Below are positions 28,365 to 40,400 of a stretch of 64,000 nucleotides of DNA, piece by piece (position 1 is the first letter of the stretch; every line of letters starts with the position of its first letter). The DNA is from CAVSUB01 sp963730995 (lineage in GTDB: Bacteria > Acidobacteriota > Vicinamibacteria > Vicinamibacterales > 2-12-FULL-66-21), in contig CAVSUB010000002.1 of NCBI GenBank assembly GCA_963730995.1, positions 1 to 64,000 on the forward strand, read 5' to 3'. Below the pieces are notes generated by a model. It was not told where the DNA came from and ran no database searches. It worked only from the letters and a program-made list of their open reading frames with translations. The position numbers and the translations under genes are program-made.

Positions 28365-29453
28365 CTACGCGCCATTCGTTCGAAGCTCAGGAACGGGTGT
28401 GGGATGATCGGTGTGTTCCCGCAAGTGGAAGCGCGATGTTCGCGCGTACTCGCGCGTCAACCTCACAAGCCTGAACGGAGACGTGGGAGGAACGCCGCCC
28501 CGTCGATTCTCCGCACCGATATCAAAGGCGATCCGCCACTGCCGCATCAGAACGCGATACGCCATCATCAATGGCGTTCCCGGATGATAGATGTGGGTTG
28601 CTTCGGACGTGACGCCATTGAGCTCGATGATTTTGAACCCAAAACCGGCGCGAAACGCGTCGATCCCGCCATGAACTCGCACATCGAAGCGTCCGAAATA
28701 GAATCCGTCGAAGCCACGGGATATGTCGTCGAAGCGTTCTTCGAGCTCAGGCGTGAGCACCCAACCTCCATCGAGGAACATGGCCCCCCGGCAATGCGTG
28801 CCGAGTTCCGCCAACGGAAATGCTTCACCATCTGCCGGCACGACCGACAGCTTGTCGCGGTGCCGGTCGCAATACAGTCGTGCGGCGCAGACGGCCCGCT
28901 CATCGTGCAGAATCAGCTGCTCCAACGTGCGTCGGCCATCGCCGACTACGGCAGGAAACTTCTTCTCGGTGACAGAGAAGATCCGCCCGTGCGGCTCGGA
29001 GGGGTAGCGGTAGTAAAACACGCCGAACTCAGCACCGTCGACGTACTCCTGGACGATCGTATCGACGGACGATTGACGGATGCAGGTCTCCAGGGCTTCA
29101 ACTGATCGGACGACAACGACACCAGAACCTCGCTGTCCGTAGTTTGGCTTCAGGACGATCGGGAAGGTGAGCCCCTCATCCACCATGAAGCGCCTGACGG
29201 CAAGTATCTTGTCTACGGTGCTGAGTTTCCCGTCGAGAAGAGAGGAGCGAGCGACGTACTCGCCCGCTCCAGAGAGACCCTGAAGAATGTCGAACTTCGA
29301 TTCCCCGATGAACCCGCCGGCGAGGATCGCTGGATTTGCCGCGGTGAAGACCGTGACACTTCTGTGCTTCGCCATCAGGTAGGCAACGTACGCGAGCACC
29401 GGCGGATAGAACATCCACGGCGGCCAGAACTCCCATCGTGTACCCGTCGCCAT
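28365..29453 (-). CDS. ATP-grasp family protein
   Basis: Intact 362-residue ATP-grasp protein. It opens with a membrane-near hydrophobic segment (WEFWPPWMFYPPVLAYVAYL), then LTFPIVLKPNYGQRGSGVVV (ATP-binding Lys/Gly loop), DTIVQEYVDGAEFGVFYYRY, and GFGFKIIELNGVTSEATHIY (metal-binding Glu/Asn). ATP-grasp enzymes join a carboxylate to an amine or thiol. The N-terminal helix of aromatic residues points to a membrane-associated substrate. Overlaps or abuts the frame-disrupted membrane gene upstream and belongs to a leftward unit with the anchored hydrolase. Confidence 0.83.
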   Translation of the reverse strand: MATGTRWEFWPPWMFYPPVLAYVAYLMAKHRSVTVFTAANPAILAGGFIGESKFDILQGLSGAGEYVARSSLLDGKLSTVDKILAVRRFMVDEGLTFPIVLKPNYGQRGSGVVVVRSVEALETCIRQSSVDTIVQEYVDGAEFGVFYYRYPSEPHGRIFSVTEKKFPAVVGDGRRTLEQLILHDERAVCAARLYCDRHRDKLSVVPADGEAFPLAELGTHCRGAMFLDGGWVLTPELEERFDDISRGFDGFYFGRFDVRVHGGIDAFRAGFGFKIIELNGVTSEATHIYHPGTPLMMAYRVLMRQWRIAFDIGAENRRGGVPPTSPFRLVRLTREYARTSRFHLREHTDHPTPVPELRTNGA

Positions 29454-29879
29454 GTCGAGAGCATCAGCCGACGGCCTTTGTCAGTCGCCATAGCAAGACC
29501 CACCTTCACGACGGACGTCACGATCGCAACCGTTAGGACGAGGCCGACGTACGAGGTAGGGATGCCAGCGCTGTGAGACGCAAGAGGATCCAACTGACGA
29601 CGGTAGCCGCGCCAACGAACAGAGAGGTTCTGGGTCGCGGACCTGAGAAGCAATGGGGCGATGCGCCGGACACCAGCAATCGTGCCGGGAGCTCTGCGCA
29701 TGGTGGCTGACGGACCGTCGCGACGAAACAGCCAGCCACGGCAACCATCAGGCTCACGCGCCCGCGCGCGACGAACATTCCCGCGGCCGCACTCGCGAGG
29801 CTTTCGAGAGCAGCGCAGCCACCGTCAGGAGGCCCGCGAATACCGTCGCGGCAATCCCACGGACTCTCGGCAATGGCAT
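29454..29879 (-). CDS. Membrane protein, frame-disrupted
   Basis: Pieces in two or three frames make a membrane protein of about 145 residues with four helices: RGIAATVFAGLLTVAALLS from ATG 29877-29879, VSLMVAVAGCFVATV, SLFVGAATVVSWILLRLTAL and YVGLVLTVAIVTSVVKVGLA. No family recognised; the exact end is unclear and may overlap the ATP-grasp start at 29453. Its place between the anchored hydrolase and the ATP-grasp gene suggests one functional unit at the membrane. Confidence 0.5.
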
Positions 29880-29913
29880 CGAGCCGAAGGGCAAGGCCGC
29901 GAGACGAATTCGC

Positions 29914-30922
29914 TCAGGATCGGCGTTCGCGCGCCTCGTCGCGTCCCCAGTCGCCACACGATGCACGAACGCGGCTGACGACGGCGCCCACGACATCGGC
30001 TTTCGTAGAACACCAGGAAGTGATCGCCAGGCAGCGCGATGCAGCTCGCTCTGCGGAACGAGCCGATAGTGCTCGCGAGCCGCCTCGATCGGCACCTGGC
30101 CATCGTCAACGCCGTGGACGATGAGCGTCGGAACCACTAGCTCGCTGCAGAACGCCACGCAAGCGGCCGCTGATCGGAGTCGAAGAAGTTTCGGGCGTAC
30201 GGGACGCCTAGCATGGCACGGTCCAGAAGTCCCATGTGTGGGATCCCTTCGCGCGCAACCCAGAGGGCGGCGAGCTGCGCCGCGTGCACAAAGTGATTCA
30301 CGTAGTAGTCGCCAGTGAGCTCCATCTCCTGGACACCGATCGCCGAGACCATCGTCAGCGATGCCACGCGCTCGGGCGCAATGTCGACCAGACTCAGTGC
30401 GACGCCGCCACCCATGCTGTAACCCAATACGTGCACGTGCCGTACGCCGAGGTGATCCAAGAGCTGTCGGACGTAGAGCGCGTGGGCGCGAAATGAATAG
30501 TCCGGCACCGCACTCGTCGACGAACCGAAACCCGGCAGATCCGGCACCACGACGCGAACGTCACGCGCCAGGACTGACGCGAGGCGCCCAAGTTCCTCCT
30601 TGCGTCCAGGGCTCCCGTGGAGGAGAAGAATCGTCTCCACCTCACGCCGTGAACCTGGCGTGAGCTCTTGGTATGCGACGCGAACCCGCGTGACCGGAGA
30701 TCCGATCGCCGTCGACCGTCAGCACGTCGGCCGTGTTCTCGACTGGCTCGAGGGCTCCGGCGAGTCACGGTGAGCCCGGACGACGAGCGAGATCAGCAGC
30801 AGCAGCCCGTAGAACATGCCGAGAGCCAACCTCGCTCGGCTCCTCCTGGCGAACGTGGCTGTCACGGCCGCTTTGATGCCGGACGACCTGAGGGCGTTAC
30901 GCAGGTGAAACCGACGCCGCAC
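29914..30922 (-). CDS. Membrane-anchored alpha/beta hydrolase, frame-disrupted
   Basis: About 330 residues: an N-terminal basic stretch and membrane anchor (LALGMFYGLLLLISLVV), a linker, then an alpha/beta hydrolase. Oxyanion region ETILLLHGSPGRKEELGRL, nucleophile elbow VHVLGYSMGGGVALSLV (GYSMG), acid residue in PTLIVHGVDDGQVPIEAARE and His in LPGDHFLVFYE complete a catalytic triad. Breaks near 30765, 30690, 30150 and 30040; the last frame stops at 29914. Probable membrane-attached esterase or lipase. Followed by the membrane and ATP-grasp genes. Confidence 0.78.
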
Positions 30923-30954
30923 ATTGGAATCAGAAGGAGAAATCGGAGGTTCAT

Positions 30955-32598
30955 GTGAGATCTGGCACGCTTTCCGTCATCACCGTCATCGCGATCGTGC
31001 CATCGCGATCACCCTGGAGCCGCGCCTCATCGCGCAGCATGCGGTCCGACGACCGATCGACGGTCGACCAAACGCGCTGATCGATCTCCGCACCGCGGAC
31101 GGCGTCCGCCTGGTCAAAGGACAGTGGCGCTACAGCGACACCACGATCGTCGAGACCGACTTCAACGCGCCCGGTCCCGACCTGAAGCCGTCTGGGAAAC
31201 CGATCAAGACGTACGACTACCTACCGAAAGCCGGATCGGCCGACTTCGACGACTCCAAGTGGGAGGCGATTGAGCCGGCGGCTCTGGAAACGCGACGATC
31301 GACCGGGAAGCTGTGCTTCAACTGGTATCGGACCAGCATCACGATTCCAGAACGAGTTGGCGCCTTCGAGACGGTCGGTGCCACGGTCGTCTTCGAGATT
31401 GTGGTCGACGACTACGCCGAAATCTGGGTGGACGGCACGCTTCCGCGCACGCTTGGGCAGACCGGCGGCGCCCTCGTCAAAGGATTCAATGCGCCGAATC
31501 GCGTGGTCCTGACGAGCAGCGCGCGACCGGGCCAGACGAATCCAACTGGCGATCCTCGGCGTCAACGGCCCGCTGTCGGATCCCCCGTCGAATTTCATTT
31601 GGGTCCGCTCGGCGACGCTTGATTTCTACAAACCCGGCGCCGCATCGGGCTCGACGACGCTCGCTCAGGTGACGCGCGTGGATCCCGCGCTCGACGCGAT
31701 CGTGCCGCGCGACGCCACGATCGAGAAGCTCGCCGAAGGGTTCCTGTTTACCGAAGGGCCGATCTGGGTGCCTGACGGATACTTGCTGTTCAGCGATCCG
31801 AACAGCAACACGATCTATCGCTGGTCGGACAACGATGGCCTGTCGGTCTTCAGAACGAAGAGCGGATACACGGGCGTTGACATCACCGAGTACGGCCAGC
31901 CCGGCTCGAACGGCCTCACTTTGGATCGGGAGGATCGGCTCACGATCAACGAGCACGGCAATCGACGGGTGACGCGTCTCGAGAAGAACGGTTCCCTGAC
32001 GATTCTGGCCGACCGTTACGAAGGCAAGCGGCTGAACAGTCCGAACGACCTCGTCTACAAGTCAGATGGATCGCTCTACTTCACGGATCCGCCGTTTGGC
32101 TTGCCGAAGGTCTTCGACGATCCCCGCAAAGAGACTCCGTTCAGCGGCGTCTATCGCTGGTCGAACGGCCAAGTGCAGCTCCTCACCACGGACGTGACCG
32201 GCCCAAACGGTCTCGCGTTCTCGCCGGACGAGAAGTATCTCTACGTCGGCAACTGGGATGAGAAGAAGAAGATCGTGATGCGGTACGACGTGAAACCGGA
32301 CGGCACGCTGGCGAACGGCCAGGTGTTCTTCGACATGACGAGCGCGCCAGGAGAGGACGCGATCGACGGGTTGAAAGTCGATCGACAAGGCAACGTGTAT
32401 GTGTCCGGGCCTGGCGGACTCTGGATTCTATCGCCGGCAGGAAAACACCTCGGAACCATTGTCGGCCCTGAACACGCGCACAATTTTGCGTGGGGCGACG
32501 CCGATGGTGAGACGCTTTACCTCACCGCGCAAACGGGCCTGTACAGGATTCGACTGAACATTCCTGGCACGCGTCCATTCGCTGGACTGACAAACTAG
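30955..32598 (+). CDS. Exported SMP-30/gluconolactonase-like protein with N-terminal beta-sandwich domain, frame-disrupted
   Basis: About 547 residues. Start GTG 30955 stands five bases after GGAGG and opens a hydrophobic leader (LSVITVIAIV). Residues about 50-220 look like a galactose-binding-type beta sandwich (WRYSDTTIVETDF, FDDSKWEAIEP, VFEIVVDDYAEIWVDG). The rest is an SMP-30 beta-propeller with metal ligands in FTEGPIWVPDGYLLFSD (Glu), GPNGLAFSPDEKYLYVGN (Asn) and DAIDGLKVDRQGNVYVSG (Asp). Breaks near 31010 and 31545. SMP-30 proteins hydrolyse sugar lactones; the added domain may bind carbohydrate. First of a cluster with DM13, HbpS-like and cupin proteins. Confidence 0.85.
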
Positions 32599-32615
32599 TC
32601 GGTCTCTCTCGCCTC

Positions 32616-32642
32616 CGACGAGCCGCGCAGGTCGGCTCGTCG
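32616..32642 (+). terminator. Hairpin after the SMP-30 gene
   Basis: CGACGAGCCG (32616-32625) pairs perfectly with CGGCTCGTCG (32633-32642) around a seven-base loop, 18 bases after the SMP-30 stop. The following run TCTCTCATTC is only modestly T-rich, so termination may be partial. Confidence 0.55.
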
Positions 32643-32813
32643 TCTCTCATTCAGTCCCACCACAATACGCCGCCGTACTGTCTTTCTCGCACGTCTTCAA
32701 CGGAACCGTTCGCATCGAAGCTGAAACCTCCAGCAACCCACGGAATCCAAGCTGCGAGCCGTACAAGGCACACGATTCGGAAACAAGAACCGCAATCATT
32801 TCAGGAGGACAGA

Positions 32814-33234
32814 ATGATTCGTCGCACCATCCGGACAGGGCTCTTCAGCATCGCGGCATTCGCCATGATGGCGAGCCTCGCACTCGCACAGAGCCATACC
32901 AGCAAACCGTTTGCCGGCGCGCAAGGTCAACGGCGGCACGGTCACGCACTCGATGAAGGACGGCAAGGACGTGCTCACGTTGTCGGACGACTTCAAGGTG
33001 CCCGACACACCCGATCCGCACTGGCAGGTCGTGGACTCGAAGGGCAACACGTATCTCCTGCAGCGTCTCGGCGCGAAGAGCCTCGGCGGCCTCGCCAAGG
33101 ATCGGATCAACATGTCGATCACGCTGCCGGCCTACATCAAGGACGTCGCCAAGGTGCAGATCTACTGCGCGTGGGCGGAAGCGGTTCTCGGCGAGGCGCC
33201 GTTCACCGCGCCGCTCATGACGATGAACAAGTAG
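32814..33234 (+). CDS. Exported DM13-domain protein, one frame break
   Basis: Start ATG 32814 has a full AGGAGG six bases upstream. A signal peptide (LFSIAAFAMMASLALAQ) is followed, after a break near 32926 (an extra G in GGCGCGC), by a DM13 domain: VNGGTVTHSMKDGKDVLTLS, DDFKVPDTPDPHWQVV, AYIKDVAKVQIYCAWAEAVL. DM13 is a predicted electron-transfer domain with one conserved Cys, seen here in IYCAWAE. About 139 residues. Lies between the SMP-30 protein and a haem-binding protein, all exported. Confidence 0.85.
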
Positions 33235-33243
33235 CGCGGCGAT

Positions 33244-33262
33244 GGCGCGCCGGCGTCGCGCC
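33244..33262 (+). terminator. Weak hairpin after the DM13 gene
   Basis: GGCGCG (33244-33249) pairs with CGCGCC (33257-33262) around a seven-base loop and is followed by TTCTGTTG. Short stem; could be chance in GC-rich DNA. Confidence 0.3.
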
Positions 33263-33328
33263 TTCTGTTGCCAGACCGGTATCGGATCGGACTAGAAGGC
33301 GCGACGAATGTTGAACAGGAGCACAATC

Positions 33329-33820
33329 ATGCTTGCACGCGCGAAGACGCTGTTGATCGGTTCACTGATGGTGCTCGGTCCACACGTCGCCCTGGCACAG
33401 ACCGATGCCGTCGCGAACGTTCAGAAGAGGGTGCTCACGCTCGCCGGTGCGCGCCTCGTCGCGAACGCCGCCGAAACAGAGGCCAAGCGGTTGAACACGA
33501 CCGGTGCGGTAGCGGTCGTCGACGATGGAGGCAACCTGCTGTACTTGCTCCGCATCGACAACACATTCCCCGCCGGTTCGTACGTGGCCATGGACAAGGC
33601 GCGGACGGCAGCGACCTTCCGAATGCCGACGCGCAACCTCGAGGATGCAGTGAAGAATGGCCGGACGTCGCTCGTCGCGGTCGCGGAGATGACGCCGCTG
33701 GCCGGCGGTGTCCCGATTGTCATTGATGGTCAGATCGTCGGTGCAGTTGGTGTAAGCGGCGCAGCCAACGCGCAACAGGACGAAGAACTCGCCAAAGTCG
33801 CAGCTGCCGCAATCAAGTAG
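33329..33820 (+). CDS. Exported GlcG/HbpS-type haem-binding protein
   Basis: Intact; 163 residues from ATG 33329, preferred over ATG 33308 because AGGAG lies seven bases before it and the signal peptide (LLIGSLMVLGPHVALAQ) then begins directly. The HbpS/GlcG core is clear: TLAGARLVANAAETEAKRLN, GAVAVVDDGGNLLYLLRIDN, AMDKARTAATFRMPTR and IVDGQIVGAVGVSGA-like ending. These proteins bind haem or small corrinoid-like ligands in the envelope. The cupin gene begins six bases after the stop. A paralogue is at 50611-51117. Confidence 0.88.
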   Translation: MLARAKTLLIGSLMVLGPHVALAQTDAVANVQKRVLTLAGARLVANAAETEAKRLNTTGAVAVVDDGGNLLYLLRIDNTFPAGSYVAMDKARTAATFRMPTRNLEDAVKNGRTSLVAVAEMTPLAGGVPIVIDGQIVGAVGVSGAANAQQDEELAKVAAAAIK

Positions 33821-33826
33821 GGGATC

Positions 33827-34264
33827 ATGCGTTCATTCATTGTTGCCACCATCGCGATCGTCACCGCATTCGGCGTCGGCCTTGCGATCCCGCGTGCAGG
33901 CTCGAAAGTCACCTACATTCCGGCGGACCAGGTCAAGGCTGCCTTTGCCAAAGGCGCAGTCCTGCTCAACAACGGCAGCTATCAGGTGCATGCGAGCCGT
34001 CGCGAAGAGCCCGGGCAGGTCGAGGTTCACGTCAAAGACACAGACGTCATCTACATGCTCGAAGGTTCGACCACGTTCGTCACTGGCGGCACGATGGTCG
34101 GCGGCAAGACGACGGCTCCTGACGAAATTCGCGGCTCGAACGTCCAGGGCGGCGAGACGCGCACGCTCACGAAAGGCGACGTCATCGTTGTCCCTAATGG
34201 AACGCCGCATTGGTTCAAAGCGGTGTCGGGTCCGGTCCTCTATTACGTCGTGAAGGTCCAGTAG
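33827..34264 (+). CDS. Exported cupin-domain protein
   Basis: Intact 145 residues with an N-terminal leader (FIVATIAIVTAFGVGLAIP) and a single cupin barrel. Metal-site motifs are recognisable: QVEVHVKDTDVIYMLEGS for motif 1 and KGDVIVVPNGTPHWFKAVSG for motif 2 (the His in GTPHWF). Located directly after the haem-binding protein and probably co-translated. A function in sugar or aromatic turnover with the SMP-30 protein is inference. Confidence 0.88.
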   Translation: MRSFIVATIAIVTAFGVGLAIPRAGSKVTYIPADQVKAAFAKGAVLLNNGSYQVHASRREEPGQVEVHVKDTDVIYMLEGSTTFVTGGTMVGGKTTAPDEIRGSNVQGGETRTLTKGDVIVVPNGTPHWFKAVSGPVLYYVVKVQ

Positions 34265-34461
34265 CCCACCGACTACCGGTGACGATTTCTTTCGCGAACC
34301 CGACCGGTGCGACAACGCGTCGCGACTACTGATTCCGGCGCGATTCGAGTAGCTGGCCGTTCACTTTGACGTCGCCGTTGGCCGCTCCAGTCCGCTACAA
34401 TTCGGGGCTGACGAATCTCGCCTGCGGGCGAGGGTCCCTTCGTTTCACAGAGGGCACCCAG

Positions 34462-37400
34462 TTGACGCGAGGCATCGAACCAGAGCGGCGCGGTCTAATT
34501 TCCGGTTACACGCTTGTCGAGGAGGTGCATCGGGGCCACAAGCGGGTGGTGTACCGGGCGCTGCGCGCTGCCGACCATCTGCCCGTCGTCATCAAGATGG
34601 TCGTCGGCGATCTCGTGTCCGAGAAAGACGTCGCCCGCTTGACGCGTGAATTCGAGATTCTGAAGCGCGTCGAGATTGACGGCGTCGTCAAGGCGATCGC
34701 CCTACAGAAGCATGCTCCACCAGCCCTCGTGATGGAGGATGTCCACGGTGAATCGCTGCGAAACCTCATCGATTCAGACCGCGTTGGTTTGAAGACCTTC
34801 CTCCCGCCGGCATGTCGCCTGTGCGAAGCGCTCGGCGAACTTCATCGGCAGGGAATCACCCATCGAGACATCACGCCGAACAACATCGTCCTCAACGTCT
34901 CGACAGGCCAGGTTCGCTTGATCGACTTCGGGATCGCCGTCGAGCATCACGCTCGAGAAGCACGCAACCGCGGCATCCGAATAGGCTGGAAGGCACGCTC
35001 GCGTACATCGCCCCCGAGCAGACCGGCCGCATGAACCGGGTCTCCGACCACCGCGTTGATCTCTATTCGTTGGGCGTCATTCTGTACGAGCTCGCGACTG
35101 GCCAGTTGCCGTTCCAATCGTCAGACCCACTCGAAACGATCCACGCACACATCGCCAAGGTTCCGACGCCGCCTGACGTCCTCGCGCCAAGCACTCCGCC
35201 CATGGTGTCCGCCATCATCATGCGCCTGCTCGCGAAGAATGCGGAGGATCGGTACCAGAGCGCTCATGGCCTTCTCGCGGACCTGGAAGTGTGCGACGTC
35301 CAATGGCGCGAGAGAGGAAGTATCGAGGAGTTCCGCTTAGGCCGAGACGATTTTTCGGTGCACTTCCACGTATCCCAAAAGCTCTACGGCCGCGAGGCGG
35401 AGATTTCGACGCTGATTGAGGCCTTCGAACGAGTCGGCGCGGGACCGACGGAAATGCTGCTCGTGTCCGGCTATTCAGGCATCGGCAAGTCGGCGCTCGT
35501 GAATGAAGTCCACAAGCCGATCACAGCCAGTCGCGGCAACTTCATTTCGGGAAAATTCGACCAATTCAGACGGAACATTCCCTACAGCGCGCTGGTCGAG
35601 GCATTCCAGAGCCTCATCCGACAACTCCTCACCGAAGAGGATCGAGACCTTCGCGCCTGGAGGGAGAAGCTGCTCACGGCGCTCGGTGCGAGTGGCCAGG
35701 TTATCATCGACGTCATCCCGGAAGTGGAGCTCTTGATCGGCTCGCAACCGGCCGTGCCGGCCGTTGGTGCCACGGAAAACCAAAACCGGTTCAACCGGGT
35801 CTTTCAGGCGTTCAGTGCCGCATTCGCGCAGTCTAAGCATCCGCTTGTCATCTTCCTCGACGATCTGCAGTGGGCCGACATTCCGACCCTGCATCTCATC
35901 AAGACGATCGTCACGAATCCAAACAGCCATCATCTGCTGTTCATCGGCTCGTACCGCGATAACGAAGTTGATGAGACGCATCCACTGACGTCCGTCCTCA
36001 CGGACATCGGCAAGCTCGCCGTCGTCAACCACATCACGCTCGCGCCACTGCCACTGCCTCACGTGACCGCGCTGATCGCTGACACGTTAGGATGCGGTGC
36101 CGATGATGTTGCCGACCCTGGCCGCGCTCGTACATGACAAGACGGGCGGGAACCCGTTCTTTGTCAACATGTTCCTGAGAAGCCTCGAACATGAACGACT
36201 TCATTGCATTTGATGGACGCCGGCGCGCCTGGACCTTCGACCTTCAGCAGATTCACGCGCTGAATATCACTGACAATGTTGTCGACCTGATGGTGCGCCG
36301 CATTCGCACCCTTCCCGCTCCATGTCAGTCACTCCTCTCCTTCGCGGCCAGCATCGGCAATCGTTTCAATCTGAAGACGCTGTCGCTCTTGTGCGAGCTG
36401 TCGCCGGCGGCCGCCACCGAGGCACTGGGACCCTCGATACAGCAGGGCCTGCTCCTTCCCGGCGGCGATGACGATGACCCGGCAACCCGCTTCTCTCACG
36501 CTCACTATCGCTTCCTGCACGACCGCGTCCAACAGGCAGCGTATTCGCTGATACCCGACACCGATCGCGCCGCCCTTCATCTCGGATCGGTCGCCTGCTG
36601 CTCTCGACCATGACGATGGACGAGCTCGATGAACAGCGGTTCGCCGTGGTCGATCACCTGAACGCGGGCGAGGCGCTCGTCAGCGATCATGACGAGCGAA
36701 TGCGTCTGGCGGAATTGAACCTCGGCGCGGTTACCAAGGCAAAACTTTCATCGGCGTACGAACCGGCGCTGAAGTACGTCGCCGCGGGACGCCGATGCCT
36801 CAGCGACACGAGCTGGGACGACCACTACGATCTGACCTTCTCGCTCCACTTGGAACAGGGCGAGTTGGAATATCTGGCTGCCAATTGGGACCGCGCCATC
36901 GCCACCTTCGACGAGGCGTTGGCGCACGCGAAGAGCGTGTTGGATCGCTGCAGGGTCAATCAATACAAGGTCATGCTTTACCGGGCCAAAAACGAGCTCA
37001 GAACGTCCCTGAACATCGGGCTCGAGGCGTTGGGGGAGCTGGGCGTCCATCTGTCGGAGCCCGACGATGTGCAACTCCAAGAAGAGGTCGGCGCGTTTCT
37101 ACGAACTGGTCGGCCACGACACCGAACGGCTCTTCAACCTTCCCGAACTCGAGGACCCGCAGAAGCTGACTGCGATGGTCCTGCTCAGGGACGCGATGAA
37201 CGGCGCGTTCTTCGTCGGGTCGCGGCTGCTGTTCACCATCAGCATGAAGATGGTCGAGATCACGATCCAGCACGGCAACAGCCCACACGCGTGCGTGGCC
37301 TACATGTATCAAGCCGCCTTCACGCTGGCCGGGCTTGTCGGCGACTTCGACAGCGCACATCGATTCGGCAAGTTGGCGCTGCGCCTCAATGAAGAGCGCT

Positions 37401-40400
37401 ACCGCTTCAAGCCGTACGAAGCCATCATCCTGAACAACTGGGGAGGGTTCATCGCGCATCACACCGAGGATGTCGACTCCGCGCGACAGTATCTCGACAA
37501 GGGGTACTACATCGCGCTCGAGAACGGGATGTACACCTGGACCGGATACTGCGCGATCAATCGCCTCTACATGAGTGCGTGGGGGCCGGACACGCTGCAG
37601 GAGGTGTTCGAGCGAGTCGACGAAACACTTCCGTGGTTGAAACGATTCGACCAGAACATGGCGCAGTACTTCTGCGCCATCAAGGCGAGCCTGTCGAACG
37701 CGCGCGACGTTCGCGATGACTGGCGTGTGCTGCCGGAGTCGATCTGGCCGAATGCTGATGCCGTCGTCGACACCTTCAAGCGCAACGACGACTTCATCGG
37801 GCTGCTGGTTAACGCCACGTGCCGTCTCACCCTGGCCAACTGGCACGGAGACTATCGAAGCGCGATCGAGCAGGCGACGATCGGCGAGCGCTACGTGGGA
37901 GCGGGGCTGGGCATGGCCATCATTCCGGTGTTTCATTTTCACCGGTGCCTTGCGTACGCCGCGGCCTACAGTTACGTCGATCCCGCCGTTCAAGCGGCGT
38001 ATCTCGAGAAGATCGCGTCGATCCTGCCCAAATTCGAGCTGTGGTCACAACATGCGCCCCGGACCTATGGTCATCGACTGCTGCTGATTCAGGCGGAGCT
38101 CGCACGGATCGAAGGGAACACGGTCGCGGCGATCGATCTGTTCGAGAAGGCGATCAGGGCAGCGGCGGACAACGGCTTCGGACCGGATCACGCCCTGGCC
38201 AGCGAGCGCTGTGCGCAGTTCTGGCTCTCGCGAGGCCACGACAGAATCGGCATGCTGCATATGGCCGAGGCGTACTTCGCCTACGACCGCTGGGGGGCCA
38301 AGGCGAAAGTCAAAGCCATCGAGGCACGCTACCCGCAGCTGTTCATGCCCGCGACCGAATCGGGCAGTCGGAGCGCTGGCGCTTTCGACCATCGTTACCG
38401 GCTCGGAGTCACTCGATCTCACCAGCGTCTTGAAGGCGTCGCAGGTCATTTCGAGCGAGATGGTCTTGACCCTGCTGATCGAGAAGTTGATGACGATTGC
38501 GCTCGAAAACGCCGGGGCGCAGAAAGGAGTGCTGATTCTGGAGAAGGACGGCGAGGTCAGTCTCGAAGCCGAAGGGTCGATCGCCCGGCCGCATCCTGCG
38601 GTCCGGCATGCCGGGGACGGATTCGGGAACGGGCATCCTTCCGTGCCGCTCTCCGTGGTGAACTATGTCAGAAGGACGTCCGCGAGCCTCGTCGTTCCCG
38701 ACGCCGTGAGCGATAGCCGTTTCGTCAGCGACCCCTACGTGGCGAAGCATCGCCCGCGCTCGGTGCTCTGCATCCCGATTCTCAATCAAGGGCGGCGCAC
38801 CGGCGTGCTATATCTCGAAAACAATGTGACGGCGAACGCGTTCAAGCACGAGCGCATTCAAGTCATGCAGATGATCTGCTCGCAGGCGGCCATTTCCCTC
38901 GACAACGCTCACCTCTACGATGAAATGACGCAGGAAGTGGCACAGCGTCAACGCGCCGAAGAACGCGAGCGGGCGCTCCTCGAGGTCAACAACGCCATCA
39001 TCTCGAACCTCACACAGGACGCCCTGTTCAAGGCGACCTTTCGGGCCCTGCGCCGCGTCGTTCCGTTCGACCGGTGCGGCATCTTCCTGCACGATCGGAC
39101 CAAACGACGTACTGACACTGGCGGCCATCGACTCCAGCAGGTCCTCAGCCTTCTCTCCGGGATATGAACTGAGCCTCGAAGAAGGCCACTCGGGATGGGC
39201 GTTCACGCATCAGGCCGTGTCGCTCCGCGGCGACCTGCGCCGCGAACAGGTTCACGCCACCGACCGGTTGCTGTGCGAGGAGGGCTTACGCTCGCTCTGT
39301 GCCGTCCCGCTCGTCGTCCGGGGACAGAGTGTCGGCGCCATCAGCGTTCTGAGCGAAACGCCCGACCAGTACACCGACAGGGACGGCGACTTTCTGCGCG
39401 AAATCGCGAACCAGGTCGCCCTCGCCATCGAGAATATGAAATCGTACGAGGAGATCGCGGCGCTGAAGGCGAAGCTCGAAGCCGAGAACGTGTATCTGCA
39501 GGAAGAAATCCGGACCGAACACAACTTCGTGGAGATCATCGGCAACAGCCCGGCGCTGCTGTCCGTGTTGCACAAAGTCGAGCAGATAGCTCCCACGGAC
39601 TCCACCGTGCTCATTCTCGGTGAGACGGGTACCGGCAAAGAACTGATTGCGCGGGCGATCCACGACCGAAGCCCCCGTAAGAGCCGAGCCCTCGTCAAGG
39701 TGAACTGCAGCGCGATATCGGCCGGTCTCGTCGAAAGCGAGTTATTCGGCCACGTCAAAGGAGCCTTTACAGGGGCGATCGAGCGGCGCGTCGGACGCTT
39801 CGAGCTCGCGGACGGCGGCACCATCTTCCTTGACGAGATCGGCGAGCTGCCGGCCGACACTCAGGTCAAGCTGTTACGCGTGCTGCAGGAGCAGGAGTTC
39901 GAACCAGTTGGCAGCAACCGCACCGTGCGTGTCAACGTGCGGATCATCGCGGCCACGAATCGAAATCTCGAGGAGGCGGTCGACAATGGCCGCTTCCGAT
40001 CGGATCTATTCTACCGGCTCAACGTGGTCCCGCTGTCAATGCCACCGCTGCGTGAGCGCACGTCGGATATTCCGCAGCTGATTACGTTTTTTCTCGATCG
40101 TTTCGCGAAGAAATGCGGTCGGGAATTCGACGGTGTCAGGAAGACGGACATGGATCGGCTGTCGCGGTACAGATGGCCCGGTAACGTTCGGGAACTGCAG
40201 AACGTCATCGAGCGCGGTGTGGTCATGTCTCCAGGCCCTCTCCTGACCATCGACACCGGCCTCGTGCCGGACGACCTTCCCAGAGACCCTATGGTTCGAC
40301 TGAACCAGCCGACCACATGCGAGGGAACGTCCTCGATGGCCGGCGGAGGCAGGACCGATCGGCGCCATCCCCCACATCTCTCGCCGACGTCGAACGCGAA

